Shown: piece after piece, positions 6,852 to 15,862 of the stretch
Layout: each line of letters begins with the position of its first letter
How positions within the stretch are numbered: position 1 is the stretch's first letter
Assembly (NCBI GenBank): GCA_040219935.1
Contig: JAVJUA010000083.1
Location: 32,163-96,162 of the forward strand
Length of the DNA stretch: 64,000 nt
Direction of reading: 5' to 3'
Origin: UBA7803 sp040219935
GTDB lineage: Bacteria; Pseudomonadota; Gammaproteobacteria; Pseudomonadales; Azotimanducaceae
Made by a program: the position numbers and the translations under genes
The notes under the pieces: model-generated
Told to the model about the DNA's origin: nothing
The model's database searches: none
The model's input: the letters and a program-made list of their open reading frames with translations, nothing else

Positions 6852-8090
6852 ATGCAGGGTGTGGCGGGTATTGGTCTGCTCATGCTGCTGGCCTGGGGGC
6901 TCAGCGAGTCGCGGCCGGACGTGCGCTGGCGCGCCGTCGTGGTCGGCCTCGCGCTGCAGTTCGCGCTGGCCGCCGTGCTGCTCCGGGTGCCGGCGGTGAG
7001 CCAGGCGCTGCTGCTGCTCAATCACGTGGTCTACGCGGTGGAGGCGGCCACCGCTGCCGGTGCCGGGTTCGTGTTCGGCTACCTCGGCGGCGGCGAGCCG
7101 CCGTTCCGGGTGGACGACCCCGGGTCGATGTACATCTTCGCGTTCCGGGTGCTGCCGCAGATCATCGTCTTCAGCGTGCTGGTGGCCATTCTCTGGTACT
7201 GGCGGGTGCTGCCTGCCATCGTCCGCGGCTTCGGCGCCGTGCTGCGGCGGCTGATGGACGTGGGCGGCGCCGTGGGCACCGCCGGGGCGGCCAGCGTGTT
7301 TCTCGGTATGGTGGAGACGCCGCTGGTCATTCGCGGCTACCTGAAGAGCCTGTCGCGCTCCGAGCTGTTCACGGTGATGACCTGCGGCATGTCGACGGTG
7401 GCCGGGTCGATCATGGTGCTCTACGCCAACGTGCTCATGGACACGGTGCCCGGCGCCCTGGGCCACGTGCTGATCGCGTCGGTGATCAACGTGGTGGGCG
7501 CGGTGTTTATCTCGCGGGTGATGATTCCGCCGCCGCCGCAGGCCGCGGCGGACCAGGTGCCGGACGCGCTGGTCTATTCCAGCCACATGGACGCCATCAC
7601 CCGCGGCACCTACGACGGCCTGCGGCTGGCGGCCAACGTCGCCGCCATGCTGATCGTGCTGGTGAGCCTGGTGGCTCTGGTCAACCACCTGATGTCGGGC
7701 ATCAGCGTCGGCGGCGCGGCGCTCACCCTCGAGCGCCTGTTCGGCTGGGCGTTCTCGCCGGTGGCCTGGCTGATCGGCATTCCCTGGGCCGAGGCTCAGG
7801 CGGCGGGGTCGCTGCTTGGCACCAAGCTGATCCTGAACGAGTTGGTGGCCTACCTGCAGATGGCGGCGCTGCCCGAGGGCACGTTGAGCCCGTCCAGCGT
7901 GCTGGTCATGACCTATGCGCTGTGCGGCTTCGCCAACTTCGGCAGCCTGGGCATCCTGCTGGGCGGGCTGAACACGCTGGTGCCCGAGCGGCGCGGCGAG
8001 CTTCTGGAGATCGGCCCCAAGACGCTGATTTCCGGAACGATCGTGGCGTGCAACACGGGCGCCGTGGTGGCGCTGGTCAGCCTCATCTGA
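6852..8090 (+). CDS. Concentrative nucleoside transporter (CNT/NupC family)
   Basis: This 412-residue inner-membrane protein imports nucleosides with a cation gradient. The ATG at 6852 was chosen over an upstream GTG at 6828 because a GGAGG ribosome binding site lies 11 bases before it. Family-typical segments are visible: FGYLGGGEPPF in the first third, FRVLPQIIVFSVLVAILWY, VFLGMVETPLVIRGYL with the substrate-binding glutamate, GMSTVAGSIMVLYA, and near the C-terminus YALCGFANFGSLGILLGG. Length and helix pattern are normal for CNT transporters. No nucleoside salvage gene is adjacent. Confidence 0.92.
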   Translation: MQGVAGIGLLMLLAWGLSESRPDVRWRAVVVGLALQFALAAVLLRVPAVSQALLLLNHVVYAVEAATAAGAGFVFGYLGGGEPPFRVDDPGSMYIFAFRVLPQIIVFSVLVAILWYWRVLPAIVRGFGAVLRRLMDVGGAVGTAGAASVFLGMVETPLVIRGYLKSLSRSELFTVMTCGMSTVAGSIMVLYANVLMDTVPGALGHVLIASVINVVGAVFISRVMIPPPPQAAADQVPDALVYSSHMDAITRGTYDGLRLAANVAAMLIVLVSLVALVNHLMSGISVGGAALTLERLFGWAFSPVAWLIGIPWAEAQAAGSLLGTKLILNELVAYLQMAALPEGTLSPSSVLVMTYALCGFANFGSLGILLGGLNTLVPERRGELLEIGPKTLISGTIVACNTGAVVALVSLI

Positions 8091-8109
8091 ACGGGCTGGT
8101 GTGGCCCGT
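8091..8109. terminator. Possible bidirectional hairpin between convergent transporter and toxin genes
   Basis: The arms ACGGGC (8091-8096) and GCCCGT (8104-8109) pair around a 7-base loop directly after the transporter stop codon and touching the toxin stop. There is no T-run, so it is at best a weak terminator or a transcript-end stabilising hairpin. Confidence 0.3.
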
Positions 8110-8483
8110 CAGACCAGAGAAACGAAGCGACCGTACGCCGGAAGCACCGAGTCGTTGGTCAGTAGCTTCATCGGCTCGGCCAGGGCTTGGGCGACCAGAA
8201 GCCGATCGAACGGATCGCGGTGAATGTTCGGCAGATCGGCAACCGTGGCGGCGTGAATGCCCGAGATCGGTAGCAACGTGAAACCGGCGGGCGCTATGGC
8301 GGCCAACACCTCCGTCGGGTTGGCGGATAACTTACCCACGCCGACCTTGATCGCAATTTCCCAGATCGACGCGGCGCTGACGTAGACGTCGTTTGCGTGC
8401 AGTTCCGAAAGTGCCTGCGACGGCAGGCGGTCTGGTTCCGCCAGCGCCCACAGCACCAGGTGGGTGTCCAGCAGAATGCGCAT
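8109..8483 (-). CDS. PIN-domain toxin of a type II toxin-antitoxin pair (VapC-like)
   Basis: This 124-residue single PIN domain is a predicted Mg-dependent ribonuclease. The acidic active-site residues are visible: Asp6 in LLDTHLVLWAL, the glutamate in SAASIWEIAIK, and the aspartates in HRDPFDRLLVAQA. The gene begins on the base after the antitoxin stop codon, the usual coupled arrangement. Such pairs typically autoregulate through the antitoxin and act by cutting RNA under stress. The subfamily (DTHLVLWA...DPFDRLLVAQA) is widespread in proteobacteria. Confidence 0.9.
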   Translation of the reverse strand: MRILLDTHLVLWALAEPDRLPSQALSELHANDVYVSAASIWEIAIKVGVGKLSANPTEVLAAIAPAGFTLLPISGIHAATVADLPNIHRDPFDRLLVAQALAEPMKLLTNDSVLPAYGRFVSLV

Positions 8484-8729
8484 CTAGCCGTTGCCGCCTT
8501 CGAATGCGGCGACAAGATCGTCCTCGAGGGGGGCATTGAAGTCATCGGGTACCTGAATGCGCCCCTTGAGCTGGCCCAGGTGCTTCTGCTTCGGCTCAAC
8601 GGACAGCGGCATCAGCCGGGCCATGGGTTTGCCGGCCTTGGCAATGATGACTTCCTCGCCGTTCGCGACCTCTTCCACGAGCCGCGACAGGTGGGTCTTG
8701 GCTTCATGAATGTTGATGACTCTGCTCAT
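8484..8729 (-). CDS. Phd/YefM-family antitoxin
   Basis: This 81-residue protein starts at 8729 with MSRVINIHEAKTHLSRLVEE, a typical Phd/YefM DNA-binding N-terminus. GEEVIIAKAGKPMARLMPL follows, then an acidic C-terminal tail (PLEDDLVAAFEGG) that would wrap the toxin. It immediately precedes the PIN toxin gene with no intergenic base. It should repress its own promoter, which would lie in the 46 bases up to the threonine aldolase stop. Confidence 0.9.
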   Translation of the reverse strand: MSRVINIHEAKTHLSRLVEEVANGEEVIIAKAGKPMARLMPLSVEPKQKHLGQLKGRIQVPDDFNAPLEDDLVAAFEGGNG

Positions 8730-8775
8730 CACACCGTGTTGGGCATTGGCCCGGCTCTGGTGAACTAAGCTTAGT

Positions 8776-9789
8776 CTAGTTGCGCCCGGGCTCCACTGGC
8801 AAGCCGTCATCGAGTATGCGCGCAATTCGCTCGATATCGGCTGGACCGACGTCCAGGTGAGTCACCCACCGCGGGCCGCTGATGATTACGCCGTGGTCGC
8901 GCAGGCGCTGGCGCAGCGCGGCCAGCTCAGGCGCCGGCAGATCGACGAACACCATGTTGGTGTGCTGGCTCGCCGCCCCGGGAAGGCGTGCGTTTACGGC
9001 AGCGGCCAGACGCTCGGCGTTGGCGTGGTCGTCCGCCAGCCGTGCCACGTGGTGGGTCAGGGCGTAGCTGCCTGCCGCCGCGAGCATGCCCGCCTGGCGC
9101 ATGCCGCCGCCCACCATCTTCCGCCAGCGCCTGGCTTCGGTGATGAACGGCCGGCTGCCCACCAGCACCGAGCCCACCGGCGCGCCCAGCCCCTTGGAGA
9201 GGCAGACCGATACCGAGTGGCAATGACGGCCGATGTCGGCCGCCGCGCACCCCGTGGCCACGGCGGCATTGAACAGCCGGGCACCGTCCAGGTGCAGGGC
9301 GAGGCCGGTCTCGTCGCACAGGGCGCGGGCCCGGGCGAAGTAGGCGGGCCCGCTGGCGCGTCCGGCCTGGGTGTTCTCGAGGCTTAGCAGGCGCGAGCGG
9401 GCGAAGTGCACGTCGTCGGGCTTGATCACCGCCCGCACCGCATCGAGGTCGAGGGTGCCGTCGTCGGCAAAGGGTACCGGCTGCGGCTGAATGCCGCCCA
9501 ATGCGGCGGCGCCGCCAGCTTCGTAACGGTAGGTGTGTGCCGTGGCGCCGACGATGTACTCGTCGCCGCGGCCGCAGTGGGTGAGCAAGGCCACCAGATT
9601 CGACTGGGTGCCGCTCGGCAGAAACAGACCCGCCTGGTGTCCGAGCAGCTCCGCGGCCTGGGCCTCCAGGGCGTTGACGCTGGGATCTTCCCCGTACACG
9701 TCGTCGCCCACCGGTGCGCGCAGCATGGCCTCGCGCATGGCGGCCGTGGGCCGGGTGACGGTGTCGCTACGCAGGTCGATGTCGGGCAT
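8776..9789 (-). CDS. ltaE: Low-specificity L-threonine aldolase
   Basis: This 337-residue PLP enzyme of fold type I cleaves L-threonine or allo-threonine to glycine and acetaldehyde. The ATG at 9789 gives the canonical start PDIDLRSDTVTRPT. The PLP-phosphate binding region lies around SGTQSN, the PLP aspartate is in HLDGARLFNAA, and the Schiff-base lysine is in SVCLSKGLGAPVGS. Length is normal for LtaE. It is a stand-alone gene between the toxin-antitoxin pair and exbD. Confidence 0.93.
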   Translation of the reverse strand: MPDIDLRSDTVTRPTAAMREAMLRAPVGDDVYGEDPSVNALEAQAAELLGHQAGLFLPSGTQSNLVALLTHCGRGDEYIVGATAHTYRYEAGGAAALGGIQPQPVPFADDGTLDLDAVRAVIKPDDVHFARSRLLSLENTQAGRASGPAYFARARALCDETGLALHLDGARLFNAAVATGCAAADIGRHCHSVSVCLSKGLGAPVGSVLVGSRPFITEARRWRKMVGGGMRQAGMLAAAGSYALTHHVARLADDHANAERLAAAVNARLPGAASQHTNMVFVDLPAPELAALRQRLRDHGVIISGPRWVTHLDVGPADIERIARILDDGLPVEPGRN

Positions 9790-9862
9790 GGCAGGGGGGA
9801 AGGGTGGGTGGCGCACCACCGCAATCGGTGTGCGCCACGAGCAATATCAGCGGCTTACGTCG

Positions 9863-10273
9863 CTAATTGGATGCGAGTGATATGTTGTAAACGCCGGCTA
9901 AACGGGACTGGTCCATGATGTGGATCAGCGCCTCGGTGCTCGACTCGGGGTGGGCCTGGATGACCACGGGCGCCTCCGGCTCCTCGGCATGCAGACGCTC
10001 GATGTTGGCACGCACCGACCGCCAGTCGACCTCGCGCTGGGCGATGGTGATGCGATCGCGATTGGAGATGCGCACCACGATGCTCTTCTTGTCCGGGTCG
10101 ACGGTCTTCGGCTTCTCGTCGTCGGGCTGGTTGATGTCGATGCCCACTTCCTTGACGAACGTGGCCGTCACGATGAAGAAGATCAGCATGATGAACACCA
10201 CGTCGAGCATGGGCGTCAGGTTGATCTGCTCGTCCTGCTCGTCTTCGCGACTGCCGCCGAAAGGTCTACGCAC
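9863..10273 (-). CDS. exbD: ExbD/TolR-family biopolymer transport protein (orphan)
   Basis: The 136-residue protein has a short cytoplasmic N-terminus, one transmembrane helix (about 24-43) bearing the proton-path aspartate in LTPMLDVVFIML, and a periplasmic domain ending in IQAHPESSTEALIHIMDQSR. ExbD works with ExbB, using the proton motive force to power TonB-dependent uptake or related machines. No exbB, tonB or receptor gene is adjacent, so its partner must be encoded elsewhere. It lies 36 bases downstream of the broken alpha/beta hydrolase on the same strand. Confidence 0.88.
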   Translation of the reverse strand: MRRPFGGSREDEQDEQINLTPMLDVVFIMLIFFIVTATFVKEVGIDINQPDDEKPKTVDPDKKSIVVRISNRDRITIAQREVDWRSVRANIERLHAEEPEAPVVIQAHPESSTEALIHIMDQSRLAGVYNISLASN

Positions 10274-10309
10274 GTCCTGCCCCCAACCGAATGGAAATCC
10301 TGCCGTATC

Positions 10310-11086
10310 TTACTCAGCGGACGGGGGCTTGCCTAGGCGTGACGCCAGGAAGCCCGACAAAGCCGCTTGAAAGGCCTCTGGCTGATCCAGATTGGTCATG
10401 TGGCCGGCGCCGGGAATCACCGCCAGCGTGGCGTTCGCCATGCGCTTGACCATGTACTCGCTGGCGCCGAGGAAGGGCGTGTCGGCGTCGCCCACCATCA
10501 CCAGCACGGGCACCTCGATGCGTGGCAGCTCGTCCATCACGGCGCCATCGTGCTGCGCCAGAATGCCGCGGGCGGCCAGCGCCAGCCCGCTGGCGCTGCG
10601 GTGCTCGCCGCCATGGGCCTCGGGGCTGTCGAGGCCGTCCAGGCCTTTGCGTTCGAAGAACTTCGCCCGACCGTCGGCCTGACGGTTCCAGCCGGCCCTG
10701 GCCTCGGCATTCCGGTACCCGGGCCCGGTGCCCACCAGCACCAGGGCGCGCACGCGCTCGGCGTGCTCCACGTGGAACGCGAGTGACAGGTAGCCGCCGA
10801 GGGAGTGGCCGATCAGCACGGCGTCGTCGGCTCCGACGGCATCCAGCAGGGCGGCCATGTCGGCCACCGCCAGGTCGCGGCTGTACAGCGCCGGGTCGGT
10901 CGGGCTGCCTGAACGGCCGTGACCGCGGATGTCCCACGTGATGACGCGATGGCGGTCGGCCAGGGCTCGGGCGGTATCCCGCCACATGTGCGAGGTGGCG
11001 CTCTAGCCGTGGGTGATGAGCACGGTCGGGCCGGTGCCGATGACGTCGTAGTGAACGTCGACGCCGGGTCGTTGCAGCGTGGGCAT
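10310..11086 (-). pseudogene. Alpha/beta hydrolase interrupted by an in-frame amber codon
   Basis: Read from ATG at 11086 the frame begins MPTLQRPGVDVHYDVIGTGP and reaches THG, then an amber codon at 11003-11005 (codon 28). The same frame continues with SATSHMWRDTARALADRHR through 258 codons. The rest is a normal alpha/beta hydrolase: GHGRSG, nucleophile motif GHSLGG, an acid around GDADTPF, and the catalytic histidine in IPGAGHMTN. In relatives the stop position normally holds an aromatic residue (THG-F/Y-S), one base away from TAG. Restarting at the internal ATG (10987) would lose the first strand and oxyanion-hole region, so the gene is probably inactive unless the stop is a sequencing error or is suppressed. 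Confidence 0.75.
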
Positions 11087-11098
11087 GGCGTGCTCCGG

Positions 11099-12019
11099 TC
11101 AGCGGTTCAGATAGTTCAGCGGCAGGCCGGGGCGCGACCACGGCAGCGACACCAGCTTGCCGGTGGACGACAGGGTCACGTAGGCGGTCTGCAGGTCCGG
11201 GCCGCCGAAGCAGATGTTGGTGGTGATCACGTCCGGCATGGGCACGAACTCCGGCTCGCCGCCATGCGGCTTCAGCACGGTGATGCCGCCGTCGATCAGG
11301 GTGGCGATGCAGACGTTGCCGTCGGCGTCCACCGCCAGCGAGTCGAACAGGAAGTAGCCCGAGCGCCCGGGAATCAGTCGCCCGCCATCCGGGCGGTCGC
11401 GGCGCTCGCGGCGCAGCCGGCCGGGGCTTGCGATCTCGTAGGCCCACAGCCGCCCGGTGTGGGTCTCGGCTACGTACAGCTCGTTTTCGTCCAGCGACAG
11501 GCCGATGCCGTTCGGGCCCTCGAGCGGGAAGATCACTTCCTGGATGTGGGAGCCGTCGGCGCGTGCGTAGTAGACGCCGGTGCGGTCGCGCTCCCTGGGG
11601 CGGGTCTTGCCGTGGTCGGTGAAGTAGAAGCCGCCATGGCGGTCGAACACCAGGTCGTTGGGGCCGCGCAGCGGCAGGCCGTCGCAGTTGGTGTAGAGCA
11701 CCTCGATGGCGCCGCTCTCCAGGTTCACCTTCTCGATGCGGCCGCCGGCGTAGCTCTCGGGCTCTTCGCCCGGGTACAGCCGGCCTTTCGACTCGATCCA
11801 TTTGAAGCCGCCGTTGTTGCAGACGTAGCAGGCGCCGTCGGGGCCGATGGCGGCGCCGTTGGGCCCGCCGCCGAGTTGGGCGACCACGTCCGCGGCGCCG
11901 TCCTTGACCCGGGTCAGGGTGCCCCGTGCAATCTCCACCAGCAGCACGCTGCCGTCCGGCATGGCGATCGGGCCTTCCGGAAATCGCAGCCCCTCGGCCA
12001 GGACGGTCGGTTCGCTCAT
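11099..12019 (-). CDS. SMP-30/gluconolactonase-like beta-propeller protein
   Basis: This protein of about 306 residues is a six-bladed propeller of the SMP-30/gluconolaconase/LRE-like family, metal-dependent lactonases that hydrolyse sugar or other lactones. Family signatures are EGLRFPEGPIAMPDGS at the start, LRGPNDLVFDRHGGFYFTD, PLEGPNGIGLSLDENELYVAET, and FDSLAVDADGNVCIAT. These contain the conserved Glu, Asn and Asp calcium ligands. It is cytoplasmic, with no signal peptide. It lies 12 bases upstream of the broken hydrolase and could be in one transcript with it. The substrate is unknown. Confidence 0.85.
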   Translation of the reverse strand: MSEPTVLAEGLRFPEGPIAMPDGSVLLVEIARGTLTRVKDGAADVVAQLGGGPNGAAIGPDGACYVCNNGGFKWIESKGRLYPGEEPESYAGGRIEKVNLESGAIEVLYTNCDGLPLRGPNDLVFDRHGGFYFTDHGKTRPRERDRTGVYYARADGSHIQEVIFPLEGPNGIGLSLDENELYVAETHTGRLWAYEIASPGRLRRERRDRPDGGRLIPGRSGYFLFDSLAVDADGNVCIATLIDGGITVLKPHGGEPEFVPMPDVITTNICFGGPDLQTAYVTLSSTGKLVSLPWSRPGLPLNYLNR

Positions 12020-12107
12020 GCTCTCCCCCATGGTATGTTCTGCCCCGCTCGAAAAGGGCGCATTGTAAACGCACGGTCTCGCTACCCGCAGCAATCAGGA
12101 GGGCCTC

Positions 12108-12443
12108 ATGGCAAAGGTCGGAGTCGGTAGGGGCGCGTTGGCAGTCATCTGCCTGCTGCTGGCGGCGGTGGCGACGGGTGGCTGCCAGAGCTATCGCGAG
12201 GGCAACAGCCGTACGGTGGGCGAAGTCATCGACGACGCCGCCATTCAGTCCCGGGTCAAGCTGGCGCTCCTGAACGATGCCGAGATCAAGGCCCTGCGGG
12301 TCAACACCGAGGTGAATCGGGGCGTCGTGATCCTGCAGGGTCGCGTGGCGACCCGGGAGCAGAAGCAGCGGGCGGTCAGCCTGGCGGCCGCGGTCAAAGG
12401 CGTGGTCGAGGTGGACGATCGCCTGTCAATCGTTACCGAATGA
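12108..12443 (+). CDS. BON-domain lipoprotein
   Basis: This 111-residue secreted protein has a signal peptide (about residues 1-25) ending in a lipobox ATGGC, with Cys26 as the predicted lipidation site. A single BON domain follows (about 40-110: DDAAIQSRVKLALL ... VVILQGRVATREQKQRA ... VDDRLSIV). BON domains bind phospholipids, and OsmY-, Kbp- or DolP-like members help envelope stability. The downstream 204 bases up to the convergent hemF stop are relatively AT-rich and contain no recognisable gene. Confidence 0.88.
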   Translation: MAKVGVGRGALAVICLLLAAVATGGCQSYREGNSRTVGEVIDDAAIQSRVKLALLNDAEIKALRVNTEVNRGVVILQGRVATREQKQRAVSLAAAVKGVVEVDDRLSIVTE

Positions 12444-12647
12444 CCCAGAATGGCGCGCCCGTGCGCGGCTTATTCACATTCCACCCTACGGCCTCAGTTG
12501 CAGAAGCCACTTGCGCGCTGTTGGAGATTCGAACTGTATCCTATTGATTTAAAAATAGAATCGGTGGGACTGAAAACCCAATCAAACGCCGCATGACCGA
12601 TTGATGACGTGCATCGCGGAATAATCCCCAGAGTTATCCACAGGCCC

Positions 12648-13544
12648 TCAGGCGCTCGCCAGCCAGTCTCTGGGCGGTAGAAAGTCGGTGTACAGGCGGG
12701 CCTCCGGGGTGTCCGGCTCGGGCCGATAGTCGTAGCGCCACGCCACCAGCGGCGGCAGTGATGCCAGCACCGATTCCACCCGCCGGCCGCTCTGCAGCCC
12801 GTACTGGGTGCCGCGGTCGATGGCCAGATTGAACTCGGCGTAGCGGCCGCGGCGATAGAGCTGCCAGTCGCGCTCGCGCTCGCCGTAGGCGGTGTGCATG
12901 CGCCGCTCGAAGATGGGCCGGTAGGCGGGCAGGAAATGGTCGCCCACCGAGCGGGTGAAGGCGAAGCTGGCCTCGAAGCCGCCGTCCGTCCAGTCGTCGT
13001 AGAACAGGCCGCCGATGCCGCGGCACTCGTCCCGGTGCGGCAGGTAGAAGTACTCGTCGCAGTGCTTCTTGAGCGCCGGGTAATGATCGCCCACGGCCTC
13101 CCTGGCCTGGGTGTGCCAGTGCACCGCATCCTCCTCGAAGCCGTAGTACGGGGTCAGATCGAAGCCGCCGCCGAAGTACCAGACGGGCTCATCGGCCTCC
13201 ACCAGGAAGAAGCGCAGGTTGGCGTGGGTGGTGGGCACGTACGGGTTGCGAGGATGCACGATCAGCGAGATGGCGGTGGCCTGAAAACCGTGGCCGGCCA
13301 GTTGGGGGTTGCGCGCCGTGGCGGCCGGCGGCAGCGAGGCGCCCAGGCTGTGGGTGAATTGCACGGCCGCCTTTTCGATGTGGGGGCCGTTCTCCAGCAC
13401 CCGGGGCCGGGAAAGGGCGCCGTTCGGCCCTTCCACCTGCTCGCGGCGGAAGCGGGCCGTGCCGTCGAGTTGCTCCAGGGCATCGACGATGCGGTCCTGC
13501 AGTTCCATGAAGTAGGTTCGAACGGGAACGATCTCGGGAAGCAT
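12648..13544 (-). CDS. hemF: Aerobic coproporphyrinogen III oxidase
   Basis: This enzyme of about 298 residues performs the oxygen-dependent decarboxylation of coproporphyrinogen III to protoporphyrinogen IX in heme synthesis. Signatures are FTHSLGASLPPAAT, SLIVHPRNPYVPTTHANLR, WYFGGGFDLTPYYGF and YCDEYFYLPHR-like HCDEYFYLPHRDECRGIGG, with the conserved histidines that act in catalysis. The start at 13544 gives a length close to the E. coli enzyme. An ATG at 13574 is an alternative. It is divergent from the molybdoenzyme gene at 13649. Confidence 0.95.
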   Translation of the reverse strand: MLPEIVPVRTYFMELQDRIVDALEQLDGTARFRREQVEGPNGALSRPRVLENGPHIEKAAVQFTHSLGASLPPAATARNPQLAGHGFQATAISLIVHPRNPYVPTTHANLRFFLVEADEPVWYFGGGFDLTPYYGFEEDAVHWHTQAREAVGDHYPALKKHCDEYFYLPHRDECRGIGGLFYDDWTDGGFEASFAFTRSVGDHFLPAYRPIFERRMHTAYGERERDWQLYRRGRYAEFNLAIDRGTQYGLQSGRRVESVLASLPPLVAWRYDYRPEPDTPEARLYTDFLPPRDWLASA

Positions 13545-13648
13545 GCGGGGGGCCCTGGCGATTGAAGTCGGCATTATGCCCGACAAGGGCCGATTTCATG
13601 CGCCGGCGCGTAGCGCGGCGGCCGCGATCCGACTAGAGTTTTGCGCCT

Positions 13649-15805
13649 ATGGCAATATTCAAATTGACCCGGCGGCGGCTGCTGATCAGTGCCGCCGGCG
13701 CCACCGTTGTCGCCGGCGGCGCCGGGCTCTGGCTCGGCATCGACAAGGTGCGCAACAAGCGCTTCCGCAAGCCCGTAGACCGGGGCGATGCCTTCGCCCC
13801 CAGCGTCTACCTGGCCATCCATGCGGACGGCACCGTCGACATCTGGCTGACCCGGTCCGAGATGGGGCAGGGGGTGAGCACCGCGCTGCCGATGCTGATC
13901 GCCGAGGAGCTGGACGCCGATTGGGGCCAGGTACGGGTGCGGCAGGCGGTGGCGGGGGATGGATACGACTACGGGCAACTGTTCACGGCGGCTAGCTCCA
14001 GCGTCACTTCCCAGTACGTCGAGCTGCGCCGGGCGGGCGCCTGCGCCCGGGAAATGCTGGTGGCGGCGGCAGCGGCGCGCTGGGGGGTTGCCAAGGCGCA
14101 ATGCACTACCGCTGGCGGCGCTGTATCGCATGCGTCCAGCGGGCGGCGGCTCGGCTACGGGGAGCTCGCCGACGCGGCCGCTGCGGAACGTGTGCCCATT
14201 CGACCTCGGCTCAAGGATCCCTCGACGTTCCGCCTGATCGGCCAGCCCATTCCCCAGCGCGGCATCGACGTCGTGGTCACGGGCGCTGCCCAGTACGGCC
14301 TGGACGTGCAGCCGCCGGGTCTGCTGCGGGCAGTGGTGGTGCGCAGCCCGGTGCTGGGTGGGCACCCGGCTACCATCGATGACCGGGCAGCGCGGGCGGT
14401 ATCCGGAGTCACAGACGTGTTTCCAGTGACTGCCGGCGTCGCCGTGGTGGCCAGCGGCAGCGCAGCGGCGCTGGCCGGACGCCGCGCGTTGCGGGTCGAG
14501 TGGCGACAGGCTGGCGAGCCGCCGCCGGACACCGATTCCATTGCCCAAGCCCTGCTGGAGGGCCTCGATGCCCCAGATGCCGGTACGGCGCGAAGTCAGG
14601 GTGACGCCGCGAAGGCGTTGGCTGGCGGGGAGGGCGTGCACACTGCCACCTATGAGCTGCCCTTTCTGGCCCACGCCTGCATGGAGCCCATGAACGCCAC
14701 TGCCCACGTCACGACTGATGAATGCGTGCTGTGGGTGCCAACCCAGGATCCGCATGGTGCCCAGCGGACAGCGGCAGAGCTCACCGGCCTGCCGTTGGAT
14801 CGGGTCACGGTGCATACTACGTTGCTGGGTGGCGGTTTCGGTCGGCGCACGGCTCACGACTTCGTGCGTGATGCCGTGGAGGTCGCTCTGCGTGCGGGCG
14901 CGCCGGTGCAGGTGCTGTGGACCCGCGAGGACGATCTGGCTCACGGCGAGTTCCGTGAGGCCACGGCCCATCGCCTCCACGCCCGGCTCGCCGCCGACGG
15001 CCGCCCAGAGGCCTGGTCTCACCGGATCTGCGGCGCCCAGTCGTGGGCGGTGGACTCGGGTGCTGTCAACATGGGTGGGGTCATGGGCGCCGAGGACGTG
15101 CCCTACCAGATCGAGCATCTGCATGTGGCCTGGTCCGGCGTCCGCGTGCAGCTGCCGACCCGAATCTGGAGGTCGGTGGGCCACTCCTACAACGGCTTCG
15201 TGGTGGAGAGCTTCGTCGACGAACTCGCAGCCGCGGCGGGCGCGGACCCGGTCGCCTACCGGCGGGTGCTGCTCGAGGGGCAGCCGCGGCTGCGCCGTTG
15301 CCTCGACCGGGTCGCCGAGTTGAGTGGCTGGGCTACGGCTGCGGCTGATGGCCGCTGGCTGGGGGTAGCTGCCAACATATGCATGGGTAGCCACGTTGCC
15401 CAGATGCTGGAGCTGACCCGCGCTCCCGACGGTGGGCTGCGGGCATCGAAGGTCTGGTGCATGGTGGATTGCGGCCTAGTGGTGCATCCGGACACGGCGA
15501 AGGCTCAGATCGAGGGCGGCATTCTGTTCGGCCTCGGCGCGGCCCTGCACGGTGGCATGCAGATCCGTGACGGTCGGGTGGTGGACGACAACTTCCACCG
15601 TCACCGGTTGCTGCGCATGGACGAGGCGCCCGAGATTCACGTCGAACTGGTGCCCAGCGCCGAGCACCCGACGGGGCTTGGCGAGGCCTCGGTGCCGGGT
15701 GCTGCGCCGGCGCTCGCCAACGCGCTGTTTCGGGCTACGGGGCAACGGGTGCGTCGGCTGCCGATGGCCGAGGTGCTCAAAACTTCATACATAGTGCCCA
15801 TTTAG
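13649..15805 (+). CDS. Tat-exported molybdopterin-binding (IorB-like) subunit of the xanthine dehydrogenase family
   Basis: This 718-residue protein begins with a twin-arginine signal (TRRRLLISAAGATV, residues 7-20), so it is exported folded with its cofactor. It shows the split aldehyde-oxidoreductase large-subunit pattern of isoquinoline 1-oxidoreductase beta subunits: SEMGQGVSTALPMLIAEEL, LLGGGFGRRTAHDFV, and the C-terminal GLGEASVPGAAPALANAL with the catalytic glutamate in GEAS. These enzymes hydroxylate N-heterocycles or oxidise aldehydes. The 2Fe-2S partner subunit (IorA) is missing from the neighbourhood, so it must be supplied in trans or the enzyme is incomplete. It is followed after 57 bases by the deacetylase gene. 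Confidence 0.88.
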   Translation: MAIFKLTRRRLLISAAGATVVAGGAGLWLGIDKVRNKRFRKPVDRGDAFAPSVYLAIHADGTVDIWLTRSEMGQGVSTALPMLIAEELDADWGQVRVRQAVAGDGYDYGQLFTAASSSVTSQYVELRRAGACAREMLVAAAAARWGVAKAQCTTAGGAVSHASSGRRLGYGELADAAAAERVPIRPRLKDPSTFRLIGQPIPQRGIDVVVTGAAQYGLDVQPPGLLRAVVVRSPVLGGHPATIDDRAARAVSGVTDVFPVTAGVAVVASGSAAALAGRRALRVEWRQAGEPPPDTDSIAQALLEGLDAPDAGTARSQGDAAKALAGGEGVHTATYELPFLAHACMEPMNATAHVTTDECVLWVPTQDPHGAQRTAAELTGLPLDRVTVHTTLLGGGFGRRTAHDFVRDAVEVALRAGAPVQVLWTREDDLAHGEFREATAHRLHARLAADGRPEAWSHRICGAQSWAVDSGAVNMGGVMGAEDVPYQIEHLHVAWSGVRVQLPTRIWRSVGHSYNGFVVESFVDELAAAAGADPVAYRRVLLEGQPRLRRCLDRVAELSGWATAAADGRWLGVAANICMGSHVAQMLELTRAPDGGLRASKVWCMVDCGLVVHPDTAKAQIEGGILFGLGAALHGGMQIRDGRVVDDNFHRHRLLRMDEAPEIHVELVPSAEHPTGLGEASVPGAAPALANALFRATGQRVRRLPMAEVLKTSYIVPI

Positions 15806-15862
15806 GTCACTTTCCCGGAAGGGTACATAGTCACCCGGACCTTAGCCGGCACATTGCAGCCC

